64,000 nucleotides of DNA from JAGQVA01 sp041391725 (lineage in GTDB: Bacteria; Bacteroidota; Bacteroidia; J057): contig JAWKNL010000011.1 of the NCBI GenBank assembly GCA_041391725.1, forward strand, positions 1 through 64,000, in the 5' to 3' direction. The first letter of the stretch is position 1. Every line of letters begins with the position of its first letter. The notes under the pieces were generated by a model. It saw only the letters and a program-made list of their open reading frames with translations, did not search any database and was not told where the DNA came from. Made by a program: the position numbers and the translations under genes. Of this stretch, positions 1-8,680 are shown piece after piece.

Positions 1-193
1 GCGGGTGGCTGCAAAACGTTACAAGCAATTATAGAACCAACAATATGACAAACACAGGTATACTAGGCGGAAAGTGGTTTGCGAAAAGTTTAGTTTCTAT
101 TCGATCCATATTCGTGTCGCAAGATCCCATAAGGGGAATTCGTGGTTATTTCGTTGTAATCTGGTTCGCAAACCACATTATTCTTTGTACACA

Positions 194-1282
194 ATGATTT
201 TATTCAAAGTAAGAAATTTACTCTTGGTTCTTCTGACATTTCAATTCTCAGCCTGCACAAGACAAGTGACAGAAAAATCTATTCCTGACACTAAAGAAAA
301 TGAAGTAAACACCCAACCACTCATTTTAAATCAAAGTACAACATTTCCTCAAATTCACACCAACTTAAATGGAATGGTAAGAGAGTTTGTAAGGACAATG
401 TATCAGGACAGAAAAGGAAACTATTGGTTTGGCACAAATGGTGATGGAATTATTCGCTATGATGGACAAACACTTGGAAAAATAACAATTGCAGATATCA
501 GCCCATATTTTAGGGTTTTAGAGATTGTAGAAGATAAAGAAGGTAGTATTTGGTTTGGAACATCCGAAGGACTCATAAAATACGATGGGAAAGAGTTTAC
601 AACATTTTTAAAAAAGGATGCAGGAAGGGATGAAGAAATTTGGGGTTTAGCCATTGACAAAAACGGACTTATTTGGGTTGGAACGACAAGCGGGGTTAGT
701 CATTTTGACGGACAGAAGTTTATCCCTTTTTCGTTGCCAGCTTCAAAGGTTGAAAATCCTAAGCCTATGCTGTCTGAAAAATTGGTTTTTAAAATTATAG
801 AAGACAGGAATGGGAATATGTGGTTTGCTACCGATGGAAATGGAATTTTTAAATACAAAAATGGGGTATTTATTCAATTAACAGCTAAAAATGAACTTGC
901 TGATAATAATGTTGCGGATATTTTAGAAGACAGGCAAGGAAATATTTGGATAGGAACTTTTTATGGTGGTGTGAGCAAATTTGATGGTAAAACGTACACC
1001 AACTTCACTAAGAATGGAATTATTGCTGGCGAAGAAACTTACAATTTTTATGAAGACAGCCGCGGAAATATTTGGTTTACAGCAGAAGGTTATGGTGTTT
1101 ACCGATATGATGGCAATAATTTTAAACAATTCACAACGGAAGATGGCTTAACCTCTAATGTAACGCAAAGTATTCTCGAAGACAATAAAGGACAAGTTTG
1201 GTTTGGAAGTTGGCAGGGATTATGCATTTATGATGGACAAACAATTACGAATGCTAAAGATAAAGAGCCTTGGACGAACTAA
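194..1282 (+). CDS. Seven-bladed two-component-regulator-type propeller lipoprotein
   Basis: The start at 194 gives a lipoprotein signal (hydrophobic stretch ending in the lipobox FSAC), so the mature protein should be a lipid-anchored envelope protein. The body is made of seven copies of a 'D..G..WFGT..G...YDG' blade, the Reg_prop repeat found in the sensor half of Bacteroidota hybrid two-component systems. Seven copies would close one beta-propeller. No transmembrane, kinase or DNA-binding part follows, so it is a stand-alone propeller whose ligand or partner is unknown. An in-frame ATG at 74 would bury the signal peptide and is not favoured. The gene is followed after about 90 bp by a DUF2490 protein on the same strand. 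Both are AT-rich compared with the rest of the window, which suggests a separate origin. Confidence 0.8.
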   Translation: MILFKVRNLLLVLLTFQFSACTRQVTEKSIPDTKENEVNTQPLILNQSTTFPQIHTNLNGMVREFVRTMYQDRKGNYWFGTNGDGIIRYDGQTLGKITIADISPYFRVLEIVEDKEGSIWFGTSEGLIKYDGKEFTTFLKKDAGRDEEIWGLAIDKNGLIWVGTTSGVSHFDGQKFIPFSLPASKVENPKPMLSEKLVFKIIEDRNGNMWFATDGNGIFKYKNGVFIQLTAKNELADNNVADILEDRQGNIWIGTFYGGVSKFDGKTYTNFTKNGIIAGEETYNFYEDSRGNIWFTAEGYGVYRYDGNNFKQFTTEDGLTSNVTQSILEDNKGQVWFGSWQGLCIYDGQTITNAKDKEPWTN

Positions 1283-1374
1283 AAATAACTGGTGCAACTG
1301 TTACCAGCAAAAAAGACTACCCCAAAAACGGTAGCCCCAAACCGTTACCGGCTCATTTTAAAAACAGACAAAGA

Positions 1375-2028
1375 ATGAAGAAAATCGCGACATTATTAGC
1401 CTTCTTTCCTTTAACCGTAATGGCTCAACAGAACGACTTTGGAAATTGGTTTATATATTTTGGCAACAAAAAAATAAACAACCGTTGGAACTGGCACCAT
1501 GAAGTACAGTATCGTAACTTCAACTTTATTGGAGACACTGAACAATTACTTTTAAGAACAGGCATAGGATATAACCTAACAGAGAACAATAACAACATTC
1601 ACCTTGGGTACGGTTTTATATACAGCGAACCCTACATTTCAGGTACAGACAAAAAGACCAACTTCAACGAACATAGAATTTATCAACAGTTCATTACCAG
1701 ACAGAACTTTGGAAGAGTTTCGCTACAGCACCGTTATCGTTTTGAGCAACGATTTTTTGAAGACGATTTCAGACTTCGCTTAAGATACTTCTTGTCAACA
1801 AATATGGCTTTGAATCGCAAACAAATGCAAGACAAGACGATTTATCTTTCGATTTATAATGAGATTTTTGTAAATACAGAACAGACCTTTTTTGACCGCA
1901 ATCGATTCTATGGTGGCCTTGGTTTTATGTTTTCTAAAAATGTAAGAACAGAAGTTGGCGTAATGAATCAGTCAACTAACAGCATCTCAAGAAATCAGTT
2001 AAACCTGATAACTTTTGTGAATTTCTGA
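1375..2028 (+). CDS. DUF2490 family outer-membrane protein
   Basis: The start at 1375 (MKKIATLLAFF) gives a clear Sec signal peptide ending near VMAQQ. The mature part, beginning NDFGNWFIYFGNKK, matches the DUF2490 pattern: alternating aromatic and polar strands (WNWHHEVQYRNF, LRTGIGYNL, YRFEQRF) expected of a small outer-membrane beta-barrel. About 217 residues is usual for the family, whose role is not established. It lies just downstream of the propeller lipoprotein and shares its AT-rich codon use. It ends convergently, 23 bp from the broken TPR/LuxR gene. The open frame extends upstream to 1270, but that part has no signal and overlaps the end of the previous gene. Confidence 0.8.
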   Translation: MKKIATLLAFFPLTVMAQQNDFGNWFIYFGNKKINNRWNWHHEVQYRNFNFIGDTEQLLLRTGIGYNLTENNNNIHLGYGFIYSEPYISGTDKKTNFNEHRIYQQFITRQNFGRVSLQHRYRFEQRFFEDDFRLRLRYFLSTNMALNRKQMQDKTIYLSIYNEIFVNTEQTFFDRNRFYGGLGFMFSKNVRTEVGVMNQSTNSISRNQLNLITFVNF

Positions 2029-2050
2029 TAAAAAACGCTCCTAAAACCCC

Positions 2051-3936
2051 TCACAACGCCAGAATAAACTGCTGGAGGTTCTGGTCGGTGTCGAGGTTGA
2101 GTTTTTTGCGCAGCCGGTAGCGGGCTTTGTTGACGCTTTCGGGCGTGATATTGAGGATGGTTGCGATTTCTTTGGTGGAAAGGTTCATTTTCATCAGTGT
2201 AATCATCTGATTTCATTGCCGGTAAGCTCCGAAAAGGCCCGCTTGATTTTTCGTCAAAATCGGAATACACCTGGCGGAAATATTTCTCAAAATTTTCCCA
2301 ATCCGCATCCCCCGCAAATCCTGGTCAATGGAACCAATCAGACTGGCAAATGGCGCTTTTTCTTCCGCTTCGGTTTTGATTTTTTCGATGGCGTCTTTGA
2401 GGCTGGTGAGCAATTTGTTTTTGGATACGAGGTGAAGAGCATGGGTGGTGAAGCTCCCGGCGGCGAAATTCGAGTTCCTGCTCTAATGCCTTTCGCTCTT
2501 CTTCCTGAATGATTTGCCTGCGAATCACCCGCTGGCGGTAAATAATAAAAAGCAGGGCTGCGATTCCGACAATTAGAACCGTTCCCACAATCAGCATCTG
2601 GATCTGAAAGGATCGAAGGCGAGCATCCCGTCGGAGAATTTCGTTTTTCGTTTTCCTGAATAAGGAGGGCTTTTTCCTTTTTCTCCGTCTCGTAAATCGT
2701 GCGCATTTCCTCAATCTGCCGGGAGCGGGTTTTGTTGTAGGCGAATCGCTGATTGAATCGTACATTTGATAGTCCTTCAGTGCTTTTCTGAAGTCGCCCA
2801 TCAGCTCGTATGATTTTGCCCGGTTGAAGTACGCCTGACGGAGGTTATCTTTTGCGGAAATGCTATCTGTCAGTGCAATGGCCCGCGACAGCAGGGAATC
2901 GCTTTTTCCGGCTGGTTCATATCGTTGCGGGTCATTCCCATATCAATCAGCGCCTCTGCTTTTTTGTTGAGGTTGGGGCTGGCAGCCAGGAGGTTGAGAC
3001 TTTGCGTTATCATTTCCAGCGATTGCGCGTATTTTTTTCAACGCGGTAGAGTTTGCCCAGATTTGCCATTGCCGTAGCTTCGAGGTCGCTTGAGCCGATT
3101 TCCCGGGCGAGAGATATACTTTTCAGGAGATAGGATTGTGCCGATGAATAGTTCTTCTGGTAAAAAAAGACATTGCCGATATCATTGTTTGCCTGCGCCT
3201 GATAGTATTTGTCGTCGTAGGCTTCGTATATTTTCAGTGCTTCGAGGTTATAATCAATGGATTGCTGGAGGTGCTGAAACTGCATTTCGAGGCCTGCGAG
3301 ATGGTTGAGCACATCCGCTTTGCGCAGCGGTTCGTCGATCTGATTGTGAAGATTCAGAGCGGTGAGTGTATTTTCCAGCGCAATGGTATGATAGCCTAGA
3401 TACAGATTGATCATTCCCCGGAGGTCATAACACATAGACAGATCAGAAACTTTTTCAGGGAAAGCTTCCAGCGATTGAATATTCTGATCAATCATCGCCA
3501 GCGCTTCAGGATAATTTCCCTCCTCATAAGCCAGAATGGCGAGCGCATGTTTTACCTCCAACTGGCGCGATGTGTTGCCGGTTTGCTCAAAAATATCATT
3601 CGCCAGGAGATAATAATATCTCGCCGAATCGGCCTTATCGGCATTGTTGTAAAGCACGCCGTGGTGGTAATGGGCCATAGCAATAAGTGTGCTGTCGCCG
3701 AGTTTTTTTGCAAGCTGAAGTTCCAATTGCGCGTAATGGAAAGACTGTTTCCAGTCGCTGTACAAAAAGGTATTGTAGAGGTGAGCCAGAAGAAAAATTT
3801 TCCGGTTTTCGTCGGTTTCGCGGTTATACAAATTGAGCAGGCTGTCGGGGTTGTGTTTTATTTGTGCCTGCCCTTCAAAGGGGAAGAGGGAAAATAAGGC
3901 CAGAATGATTAGCAAAATATTTCCGGATCTGTTCAT
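2051..3936 (-). pseudogene. TPR-repeat transmembrane regulator with LuxR-type HTH, multiply frameshifted
   Basis: The start at 3936 is supported by an AGGAG five bases upstream and a signal peptide (MNRSGNILLIILALF). The first 300 residues are tetratricopeptide repeats in one open frame. After about 3038 the reading jumps between frames. Joined together, the pieces encode more TPRs, a transmembrane helix (MLIVGTVLIVGIAALLFII), a cytoplasmic coiled region (EEERKALEQELEFRRRELTT) and a terminal LuxR/GerE-like helix-turn-helix (STKEIATILNITPESVNKA) ending at 2051. This is the usual Bacteroidota TPR-TM-HTH regulator. About eight single-base shifts occur between 3038 and 2206, mostly explained by one missing base in a homopolymer (near 3035, 2895, 2646, 2311, 2249). 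It is either a decayed gene or a badly sequenced one. Confidence 0.75.
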
Positions 3937-4225
3937 TAAGCTCCTGTAATAATGTTTTATGTAACATAGCATTAAACTACCCCGGTTTTTTTAAAACTAC
4001 AAAGAGAGATTACCGAATGTGCTGTAAGCGTTTATTTTAGGAATGGAGAGAGTGCCTTTTTATGCTATTCACCGCCCGGCACATGCCATCACCCTCTCCC
4101 AAATATCCCCCTTTTCCCCCGAAATCACAACGGTCTGGCAAAAAAATATCAGGTCGTCAATCCCAAACAAAATTTGGAAACCATTCAAATATGTAATAAC
4201 TTTATAATTACAAAGTGATGCAGAT

Positions 4226-4471
4226 ATGGAAGTTTCTATTGTGCCCATTGGCAATTCAAAAGGCCTCAGACTAAGCAAAACCCTGCTCGAAAAATATAAT
4301 ATTAAGGATAAGGTCGAGCTTATTCTCGAAAAAGAATATATCATTATCAAACCGATATCTGAACCCCGCAAAGGCTGGGAAAAGGCTTTTCAGGAAATGC
4401 ATGACGAGGGAGCCGATCAGTTACTGATGGATGAGGTGTTTGAAGATGAAAATTTTGACGAATGGATTTGA
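4226..4471 (+). CDS. mazE: MazE-like AbrB-family antitoxin
   Basis: An 81-residue protein starting MEVSIVPIGNSKGLRLSK, the hallmark of the swapped-hairpin AbrB fold of MazE antitoxins (G-N-S-x-G-x-R-L motif at residues 9-16). The fold should bind its own promoter, while the acidic C-terminal tail (EVFEDENFDEWI) is the expected toxin-neutralising segment. It overlaps the following mazF-like gene by 10 bp, typical of co-translated toxin-antitoxin pairs. The pair sits with an mntA gene between a broken regulator and ygiQ, in an AT-rich patch. Confidence 0.85.
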   Translation: MEVSIVPIGNSKGLRLSKTLLEKYNIKDKVELILEKEYIIIKPISEPRKGWEKAFQEMHDEGADQLLMDEVFEDENFDEWI

Positions 4472-4785
4472 AGCAATACGAAATTGTGCTGGTCAATCTG
4501 GATACGACCATCGGAAGTGAGATCAAAAAAACACGCCCCTGTGTCATCATTTCTCCCGATGAGATGAACAAATATCTCAGGACCATTATCATCGCTCCGA
4601 TGACAACACAATCTAAAAAATATCCCACCAGGATTGAGATCAAACACGAAAACAAAATCGGATGGATCGTGATTGACCAGATCAGAACGGTTGATAAACA
4701 GCGAATTATCAAAAAACTTGGCCGCCTCTCCCAACCCGAAATCAAAGAGGTGAAAGCCGTGATTAATGAAACTTTTGTGCGATAA
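4462..4785 (+). CDS. mazF: MazF/PemK-family mRNA interferase toxin
   Basis: A 107-residue protein of normal MazF length. It opens with MDLKQYEIVLVNLDTTIGSE, the usual 'G-(E/D)-I-(Y/V)-x-V-(N/D)-L' strand, followed by KKTRPCVIISPDEMN, which contains the conserved RP-x-(L/V)-(I/V)-(I/V)-S motif with the catalytic-loop Arg. A later T..KYPTRIEI strand and a DQIRTVD segment fit the PemK/MazF core. The family cleaves mRNA at short sequences and is blocked by the upstream MazE. No truncation is seen, so the pair looks intact. Confidence 0.88.
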   Translation: MDLKQYEIVLVNLDTTIGSEIKKTRPCVIISPDEMNKYLRTIIIAPMTTQSKKYPTRIEIKHENKIGWIVIDQIRTVDKQRIIKKLGRLSQPEIKEVKAVINETFVR

Positions 4786-4811
4786 TCCTGCTTTTTTCTT
4801 ATCTTGAATCT

Positions 4812-5165
4812 GTGAAACAACAAACTGCCATATTGCCTGACATCGTTAAAGATAACCTTGACAAACTCTATAGTTTGTGCAAAGAACATAAAATATTGCA
4901 CCTCTGGTTGTTTGGTTCGGTAATCAGGGATGATTTCCGAAAGGATTCGGATGTAGATGTTCTGTATGAATTTGATGATGACCAGATTCCTGAAACAGAA
5001 TACCTTAAGCATTTTTGGGGAATGTGGGACGGACTTGAAGCATTGTGGGATCGAAAAGTGGATTTTGTACATTATCCTGATCTGAGGAATCCCTATTTTA
5101 AAGCCTCTGTTGATGCCTCGAAAGTTTTGATTTATGACGCAGAACGCGAAAAAATATCTATTTGA
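4812..5165 (+). CDS. mntA: MntA-like nucleotidyltransferase antitoxin
   Basis: Starts with GTG at 4812; no upstream ATG keeps the frame. The 117-residue protein carries the minimal nucleotidyltransferase signature LFGSVIRDDFRKDSDVDVL (GS-x9-D-x-D) at about residues 37-55. Proteins of this type act as antitoxins of MNT-HEPN systems by adding AMP to the HEPN RNase. In intact systems a HEPN (DUF86) gene follows directly. Here an overlapping ATG at 5134 begins a HEPN-like reading that is lost after about 15 codons, so the antitoxin seems orphaned. It lies 26 bp after mazF. Confidence 0.85.
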   Translation: MKQQTAILPDIVKDNLDKLYSLCKEHKILHLWLFGSVIRDDFRKDSDVDVLYEFDDDQIPETEYLKHFWGMWDGLEALWDRKVDFVHYPDLRNPYFKASVDASKVLIYDAEREKISI

Positions 5166-5180
5166 TATTGCGCAATCTCA
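5134..5180 (+). pseudogene. Truncated HEPN (DUF86) toxin remnant
   Basis: The ATG at 5134 overlaps the mntA 3' end by 32 bp, the arrangement expected for the HEPN partner. The first residues MTQNAKKYLFDIAQS resemble the N-terminus of DUF86/HEPN toxins (hydrophobic helix with K-x-Y-L-x-D-I). After 'AQS' the frame runs straight into the antisense of the ygiQ 3' end. The break falls exactly at the ygiQ stop codon (5178-5180). The catalytic R-x4-6-H motif is absent, so no toxin can be made. Assignment rests on 15 residues plus context. Confidence 0.5.
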
Positions 5181-7049
5181 CTTCTTCCCCACCAGTTTTT
5201 CTGCCAGGTCGCGTTTGTCGAGCCGGAGGAGTTTGTCTCTGATCTTCTGCTGGTTTTCGGGTTTGTACCAGAAAAAAAACAGGTGCTGGTTGCGTTTTTC
5301 TTCTTCAGTTTTGGCGGTATAAATGGGTTTCAGGGTATAAGGGTGTACTCCTGTATAATAAATCACTTCTGCAACGGTCATAGGCGTAGGCGTAAATCCC
5401 TGCACCTGCTCCAGCCGGAAACCCATATCTTTGGTCTCCGCAGCAAGGTTGGCCATGTCCTGCTCATGACAGCCGGGATGGCTGGAGATAAAATACGGTA
5501 TCAGCGGCTGATCCATATCGTTCTCCTCGTTGATGCGGTCGTAGTTTTTCTTAAACTCGTGAAAATGTTTAAACGAAGGTTTGCGCATGATATGCAGCGT
5601 ATCATCGGAGGTGTGCTCCGGCGCGACTTTCAGCCGGCCTGAGATATGGTGTTTCACCAGTTGCTGCATATAGGTCTCCATGTCCTCCGCATCGCCCTGT
5701 TTGTTGTACGATTTGGTGAGCAGATCATAACGTATTCCGCTGCCCACAAATGCTTTTTTCACTTTGGGGTGGGCGGTGGCTTCTTTGTAGATTTCGGTCA
5801 GGGGCTTATGGCTCGTATCGAGGTTGTGGCATACGACCGGATGGATACACGACGGACTGCTGCACCTGTCGCAGATTTCCTGCACCTTGCCTTTCATCCG
5901 GTACATATTGGCTGAAGGGCCGCCCAGGTCGCTGATATAACCTTTGAAATCGGGCATTTTGGTCACTTCATCCACTTCCTTCAGAATGGATTCCTTCGAC
6001 CGTGAGGCGATAAACTTGCCCTGATGCGCCGAAATCGTACAGAAACTGCATCCGCCAAAACAACCCCGGTGCATATTGATGGAAAAGCGGATCATCTCAT
6101 ACGCGGGGATGGTGCCGCGTTTGTTGTATTTGGGGTGAGGTTGCCGGGTGTAGGGAAGGTCAAATGAGGCATCAATTTCGTTTTCCGTCATCGGAGGGTA
6201 AGGCGGATTGACCACCAGCATTTTTTCGCCTATCCCCTGAAGAATGCGCCGCGCCTGCACTTTGTTGGATTCCTGCTCGATGATTTTAAAATTAGCTGCA
6301 TAGCGTATTTTGTCTTCGAGGCAGGTTTCGTGGGAGGCAATTTCGACGTCGGTCCAGTTTTTATTTTTGGGGACAGTATCCCGTGATTCGGCCAGAAAAG
6401 CGGTTTGTGGAATGGTTCTCAGCGACCGGAAAGGAACTCCTTTGGCCAGGAGTTTCATGATTTCGTAAAGCGGTTGTTCGCCCATACCATAAACCAGCAT
6501 ATCGGCACCGCTGGTTTCGAGGATGGAGGGAAACAGTTTGTCTGCCCAGTAGTCGTAATGGGTTACCCTGCGCAGCGAGGCCTCAATGCCCCCGATCAGC
6601 ACCGGCACATCGGGATAAAGCTGTTTGAGGATACGCGTATAGACGTTGACGGCATAGTCGGGACGAAAGCCCGCCTCCCCGCCGGGGGTATAAGCGTCAG
6701 TGGAGCGACGGCGTTTGTTGGCGGTGTAGTGGTTGACCATCGAGTCCATACATCCGGAGGAAACGCCGAAAAAGAGGCGGGGGCGGCCAAATTTTTTGAA
6801 GTCGCGGAGGTCGTCCTGCCAGTTGGGCTGAGGGATAATGGCGATGCGGTAGCCTGCATGTTCGAGGATACGTCCGATAACTGCCGGGCCGAAGGCCGGA
6901 TGATCTACATAAGCGTCTCCGGATATCAGAATGACATCCAGTTGTTCCCATCCGCGTTGCTGAACTTCTTTAGCAGTGATGGGCAGCCAGTCGGTAACAG
7001 GGCGCTGTTTTTCCACAACGCAAAGATAAGAAATTTCCTCATATCCCAA
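5178..7049 (-). CDS. ygiQ: YgiQ-family radical SAM protein
   Basis: A 623-residue protein with the organisation of UPF0313/YgiQ. The N-terminal cobalamin-binding-like domain contains GDAYVDHPAFG and GGIEASLRR. A central radical SAM core carries the cysteine motif CFGGCSFC, which should bind a 4Fe-4S cluster. A second cysteine-rich stretch is present (CDRCSSPSCIHPVVC), followed by the C-terminal family region (KVAPEHTSDDTLHIM). The reaction catalysed by the family is not established. Its start overlaps the stop of the upstream lipoprotein gene by 11 bp, so the two are probably co-transcribed. An internal GTG start about 11 codons in is possible, because family members often begin near 'WLP'. 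Confidence 0.93.
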   Translation of the reverse strand: MGYEEISYLCVVEKQRPVTDWLPITAKEVQQRGWEQLDVILISGDAYVDHPAFGPAVIGRILEHAGYRIAIIPQPNWQDDLRDFKKFGRPRLFFGVSSGCMDSMVNHYTANKRRRSTDAYTPGGEAGFRPDYAVNVYTRILKQLYPDVPVLIGGIEASLRRVTHYDYWADKLFPSILETSGADMLVYGMGEQPLYEIMKLLAKGVPFRSLRTIPQTAFLAESRDTVPKNKNWTDVEIASHETCLEDKIRYAANFKIIEQESNKVQARRILQGIGEKMLVVNPPYPPMTENEIDASFDLPYTRQPHPKYNKRGTIPAYEMIRFSINMHRGCFGGCSFCTISAHQGKFIASRSKESILKEVDEVTKMPDFKGYISDLGGPSANMYRMKGKVQEICDRCSSPSCIHPVVCHNLDTSHKPLTEIYKEATAHPKVKKAFVGSGIRYDLLTKSYNKQGDAEDMETYMQQLVKHHISGRLKVAPEHTSDDTLHIMRKPSFKHFHEFKKNYDRINEENDMDQPLIPYFISSHPGCHEQDMANLAAETKDMGFRLEQVQGFTPTPMTVAEVIYYTGVHPYTLKPIYTAKTEEEKRNQHLFFFWYKPENQQKIRDKLLRLDKRDLAEKLVGKK

Positions 7050-7707
7050 CCCAGCCCTGTACCTGATCCTGGTTGGGCCCCATATCGTCGATGACGGTAT
7101 GGCTCATGTAGAGATGCCGGGCATCGGTGATAAGGTAGGCGTCAAGCTGAAACATGACAGGAATGCAGGAAACGACGGTTTTTTCGGTTTGCCTGATATC
7201 GCCAAACTCAAAAGATTTGACAAACCCCACCTCATCACCGATGAAGGGATTGCCGGAAAGCATGAGTTTGCAGTCGTTTTGAACCAGGGTAACATAGGTC
7301 GGGTAATTGAGCCTCAGAGTATCATTTCCATAAAAATAAAACAGTGCAGAGCTCCAACGGTCGGGGATAAGGGCATAATCGCCGGTACTTGTAAGCGAAT
7401 ATTCGATGGGTTGTTGGAAAGCGCCGCTCACATACATGGGAGAGGTGGGCGTAAGTGATTCACGGAGGTGAATTTGGCCGCTTTTTTCGATGACTTCGAG
7501 GATCAGTGTATCGCCTGTAAAGGCAAAATCTTTATTGAGATGCTGGCAGGTGGTGGTGTAGTGGAGGAAGAGAGATTTTTGCCCGACAGCAGGTGCGGCA
7601 AAATTGACGGCGTTTTCGTTTTCATTGGGATCGGGAATCACGGGTTCCACATTACAGGCAGCAAACGCCAGGAGTGAAAACAGGGCAAATAAGGTCAGCT
7701 TGCGCAT
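7039..7707 (-). CDS. Secreted lipoprotein of unknown function
   Basis: A 222-residue protein beginning MRKLTLFALFSLLAFAACN: a signal peptide with a lipobox (AFAAC) followed by a Pro/Asn/Glu-rich linker, typical of surface or periplasmic lipoproteins of Bacteroidota. The remainder is beta-rich with no domain I recognise; only a few cysteines are scattered through it. It overlaps the start of ygiQ by 11 bp on the same strand, but nothing in it suggests a link to radical SAM chemistry. Confidence 0.75.
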   Translation of the reverse strand: MRKLTLFALFSLLAFAACNVEPVIPDPNENENAVNFAAPAVGQKSLFLHYTTTCQHLNKDFAFTGDTLILEVIEKSGQIHLRESLTPTSPMYVSGAFQQPIEYSLTSTGDYALIPDRWSSALFYFYGNDTLRLNYPTYVTLVQNDCKLMLSGNPFIGDEVGFVKSFEFGDIRQTEKTVVSCIPVMFQLDAYLITDARHLYMSHTVIDDMGPNQDQVQGWVGI

Positions 7708-7895
7708 GGTTTGGAGGATTTATGGGTTTTCTCTGTTGACGGAAGGAAGAGTAAAAATGCTGCGTAGGGAATGGAAATCAAAAGAAGAAAGTACCTTGAA
7801 CTTCCAAAAGGAAGTCAGGAATATCAGAAGTATTTTTGGAAAACCTCGCAAATTTTGAGAAATTTAAAATCAGGATATGCTAACAAAACTTAACG

Positions 7896-8132
7896 ATGGA
7901 ATTGAAAATAAAAATAGCATACGAGCAGATAATTGAAATTATCAGACAATTACCGGTTAATCAGATTGCCCGGCTGCTGGTAGATGCGAAAGATATTCTT
8001 GAAAAAGAAAAACCACAGCAGGATATTTCTGCGTTTCAGCGATTTTTATTGACAGCGCCTACGATGTCTGATGAGCAATATGAAGGGTTCGTTGAAAACA
8101 GGAAATTGTTCAATCAATGGAGGCAGAAATAA
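7896..8132 (+). CDS. Antitoxin of a VapBC-type module (first copy)
   Basis: A 78-residue, mostly helical protein (MELKIKIAYEQIIEIIRQLP) with a charged C-terminus ending FVENRKLFNQWRQK. It overlaps the start of a PIN-domain toxin by 16 bp, which is the main reason for calling it an antitoxin. No ribbon-helix-helix, AbrB or Phd motif is clear. Small Bacteroidota proteins of this type, with 'LP...QI..L' helices, commonly precede PIN genes. It is divergent from the lipoprotein gene, with about 190 bp between them. Confidence 0.65.
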   Translation: MELKIKIAYEQIIEIIRQLPVNQIARLLVDAKDILEKEKPQQDISAFQRFLLTAPTMSDEQYEGFVENRKLFNQWRQK

Positions 8133-8509
8133 TTTGTCTGGATACGTCCATTTTGATTGATTTTTTCCGGAAGAAAAAGAAGGAAAATACAGTCTTTTAT
8201 CAATTAACCTTAAAATACCCGATCTTTGCGGTATCTGTAATCACAGAGTATGAAATTTTTACCGGCAGCACTGCTGGTCAACATGAATTTTGGGAAAGTT
8301 TTTTCTCGCAAATCACTGTTCTTCCGTTTGATAGTGAAACGGATATTTTTGCTGTAAAAATATTCAAACAACTCAAAACCCGAAATAAACTAATAGATAT
8401 ACCTGATATTTTAATAGCTGCAACTGCAGTTAAAAATAAAATGAAACTGGCAACCATTAATAGAAAACACTTTGACCGAGTAAGTGATTTGGAGCTTGTT
8501 GATTTTTAG
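8117..8509 (+). CDS. vapC: PIN-domain (VapC-like) endoribonuclease toxin
   Basis: A 130-residue PIN protein. The acidic residues expected to bind Mg2+ are visible: LDTSILIDFF near the N-terminus, SVITEYEIFTG (Glu of the second motif), DIPDILIAATA (third motif) and a final 'INRKHFDRV' strand. VapC toxins cleave RNA, often initiator tRNA or rRNA. The gene overlaps its antitoxin and ends in GATTTTTAG, which forms the beginning of a 110-bp sequence repeated after the second module. It looks complete. Confidence 0.85.
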   Translation: MEAEIICLDTSILIDFFRKKKKENTVFYQLTLKYPIFAVSVITEYEIFTGSTAGQHEFWESFFSQITVLPFDSETDIFAVKIFKQLKTRNKLIDIPDILIAATAVKNKMKLATINRKHFDRVSDLELVDF

Positions 8510-8610
8510 CCATAATAGATCGGAATTGTGAAAAATCTGCGATCTCTCCTAATCCAAACCTCTTACCCGCCTTCACTTCACCTCCATTCGTTTTATTCCA
8601 AGAGGATTTC
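8501..8610. repeat. 110-bp direct repeat, copy A (vapC end + spacer + dehydrogenase end)
   Basis: Begins with the last bases of the first vapC (GATTTTTAGCC) and ends with a copy of the last 13 codons of the downstream aldehyde dehydrogenase, including its stop (reads NPLGIKRMEVK on the minus strand). The second copy is at 9347-9457. The two differ at scattered positions but share long exact runs, for example TCACTTCACCTCCATTCG. Copy A has no gene body attached to its dehydrogenase tail, so it is the duplicated side. Confidence 0.85.
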
Positions 8611-8680
8611 TTTTGAAAGGGGGAATGAAAGCATTCCAGATCAGGTGCCTTTTTACAAAGAATTGATTACCAAAAGCATA

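Noticed and set aside
2216..2512. 98-codon plus-strand frame in the broken regulator
   Set aside because: It reads antisense to the LuxR regulator fragments and shows no own domain.
4069..4371. 100-codon minus-strand frame overlapping mazE
   Set aside because: Antisense to a clear MazE start; no known domain.
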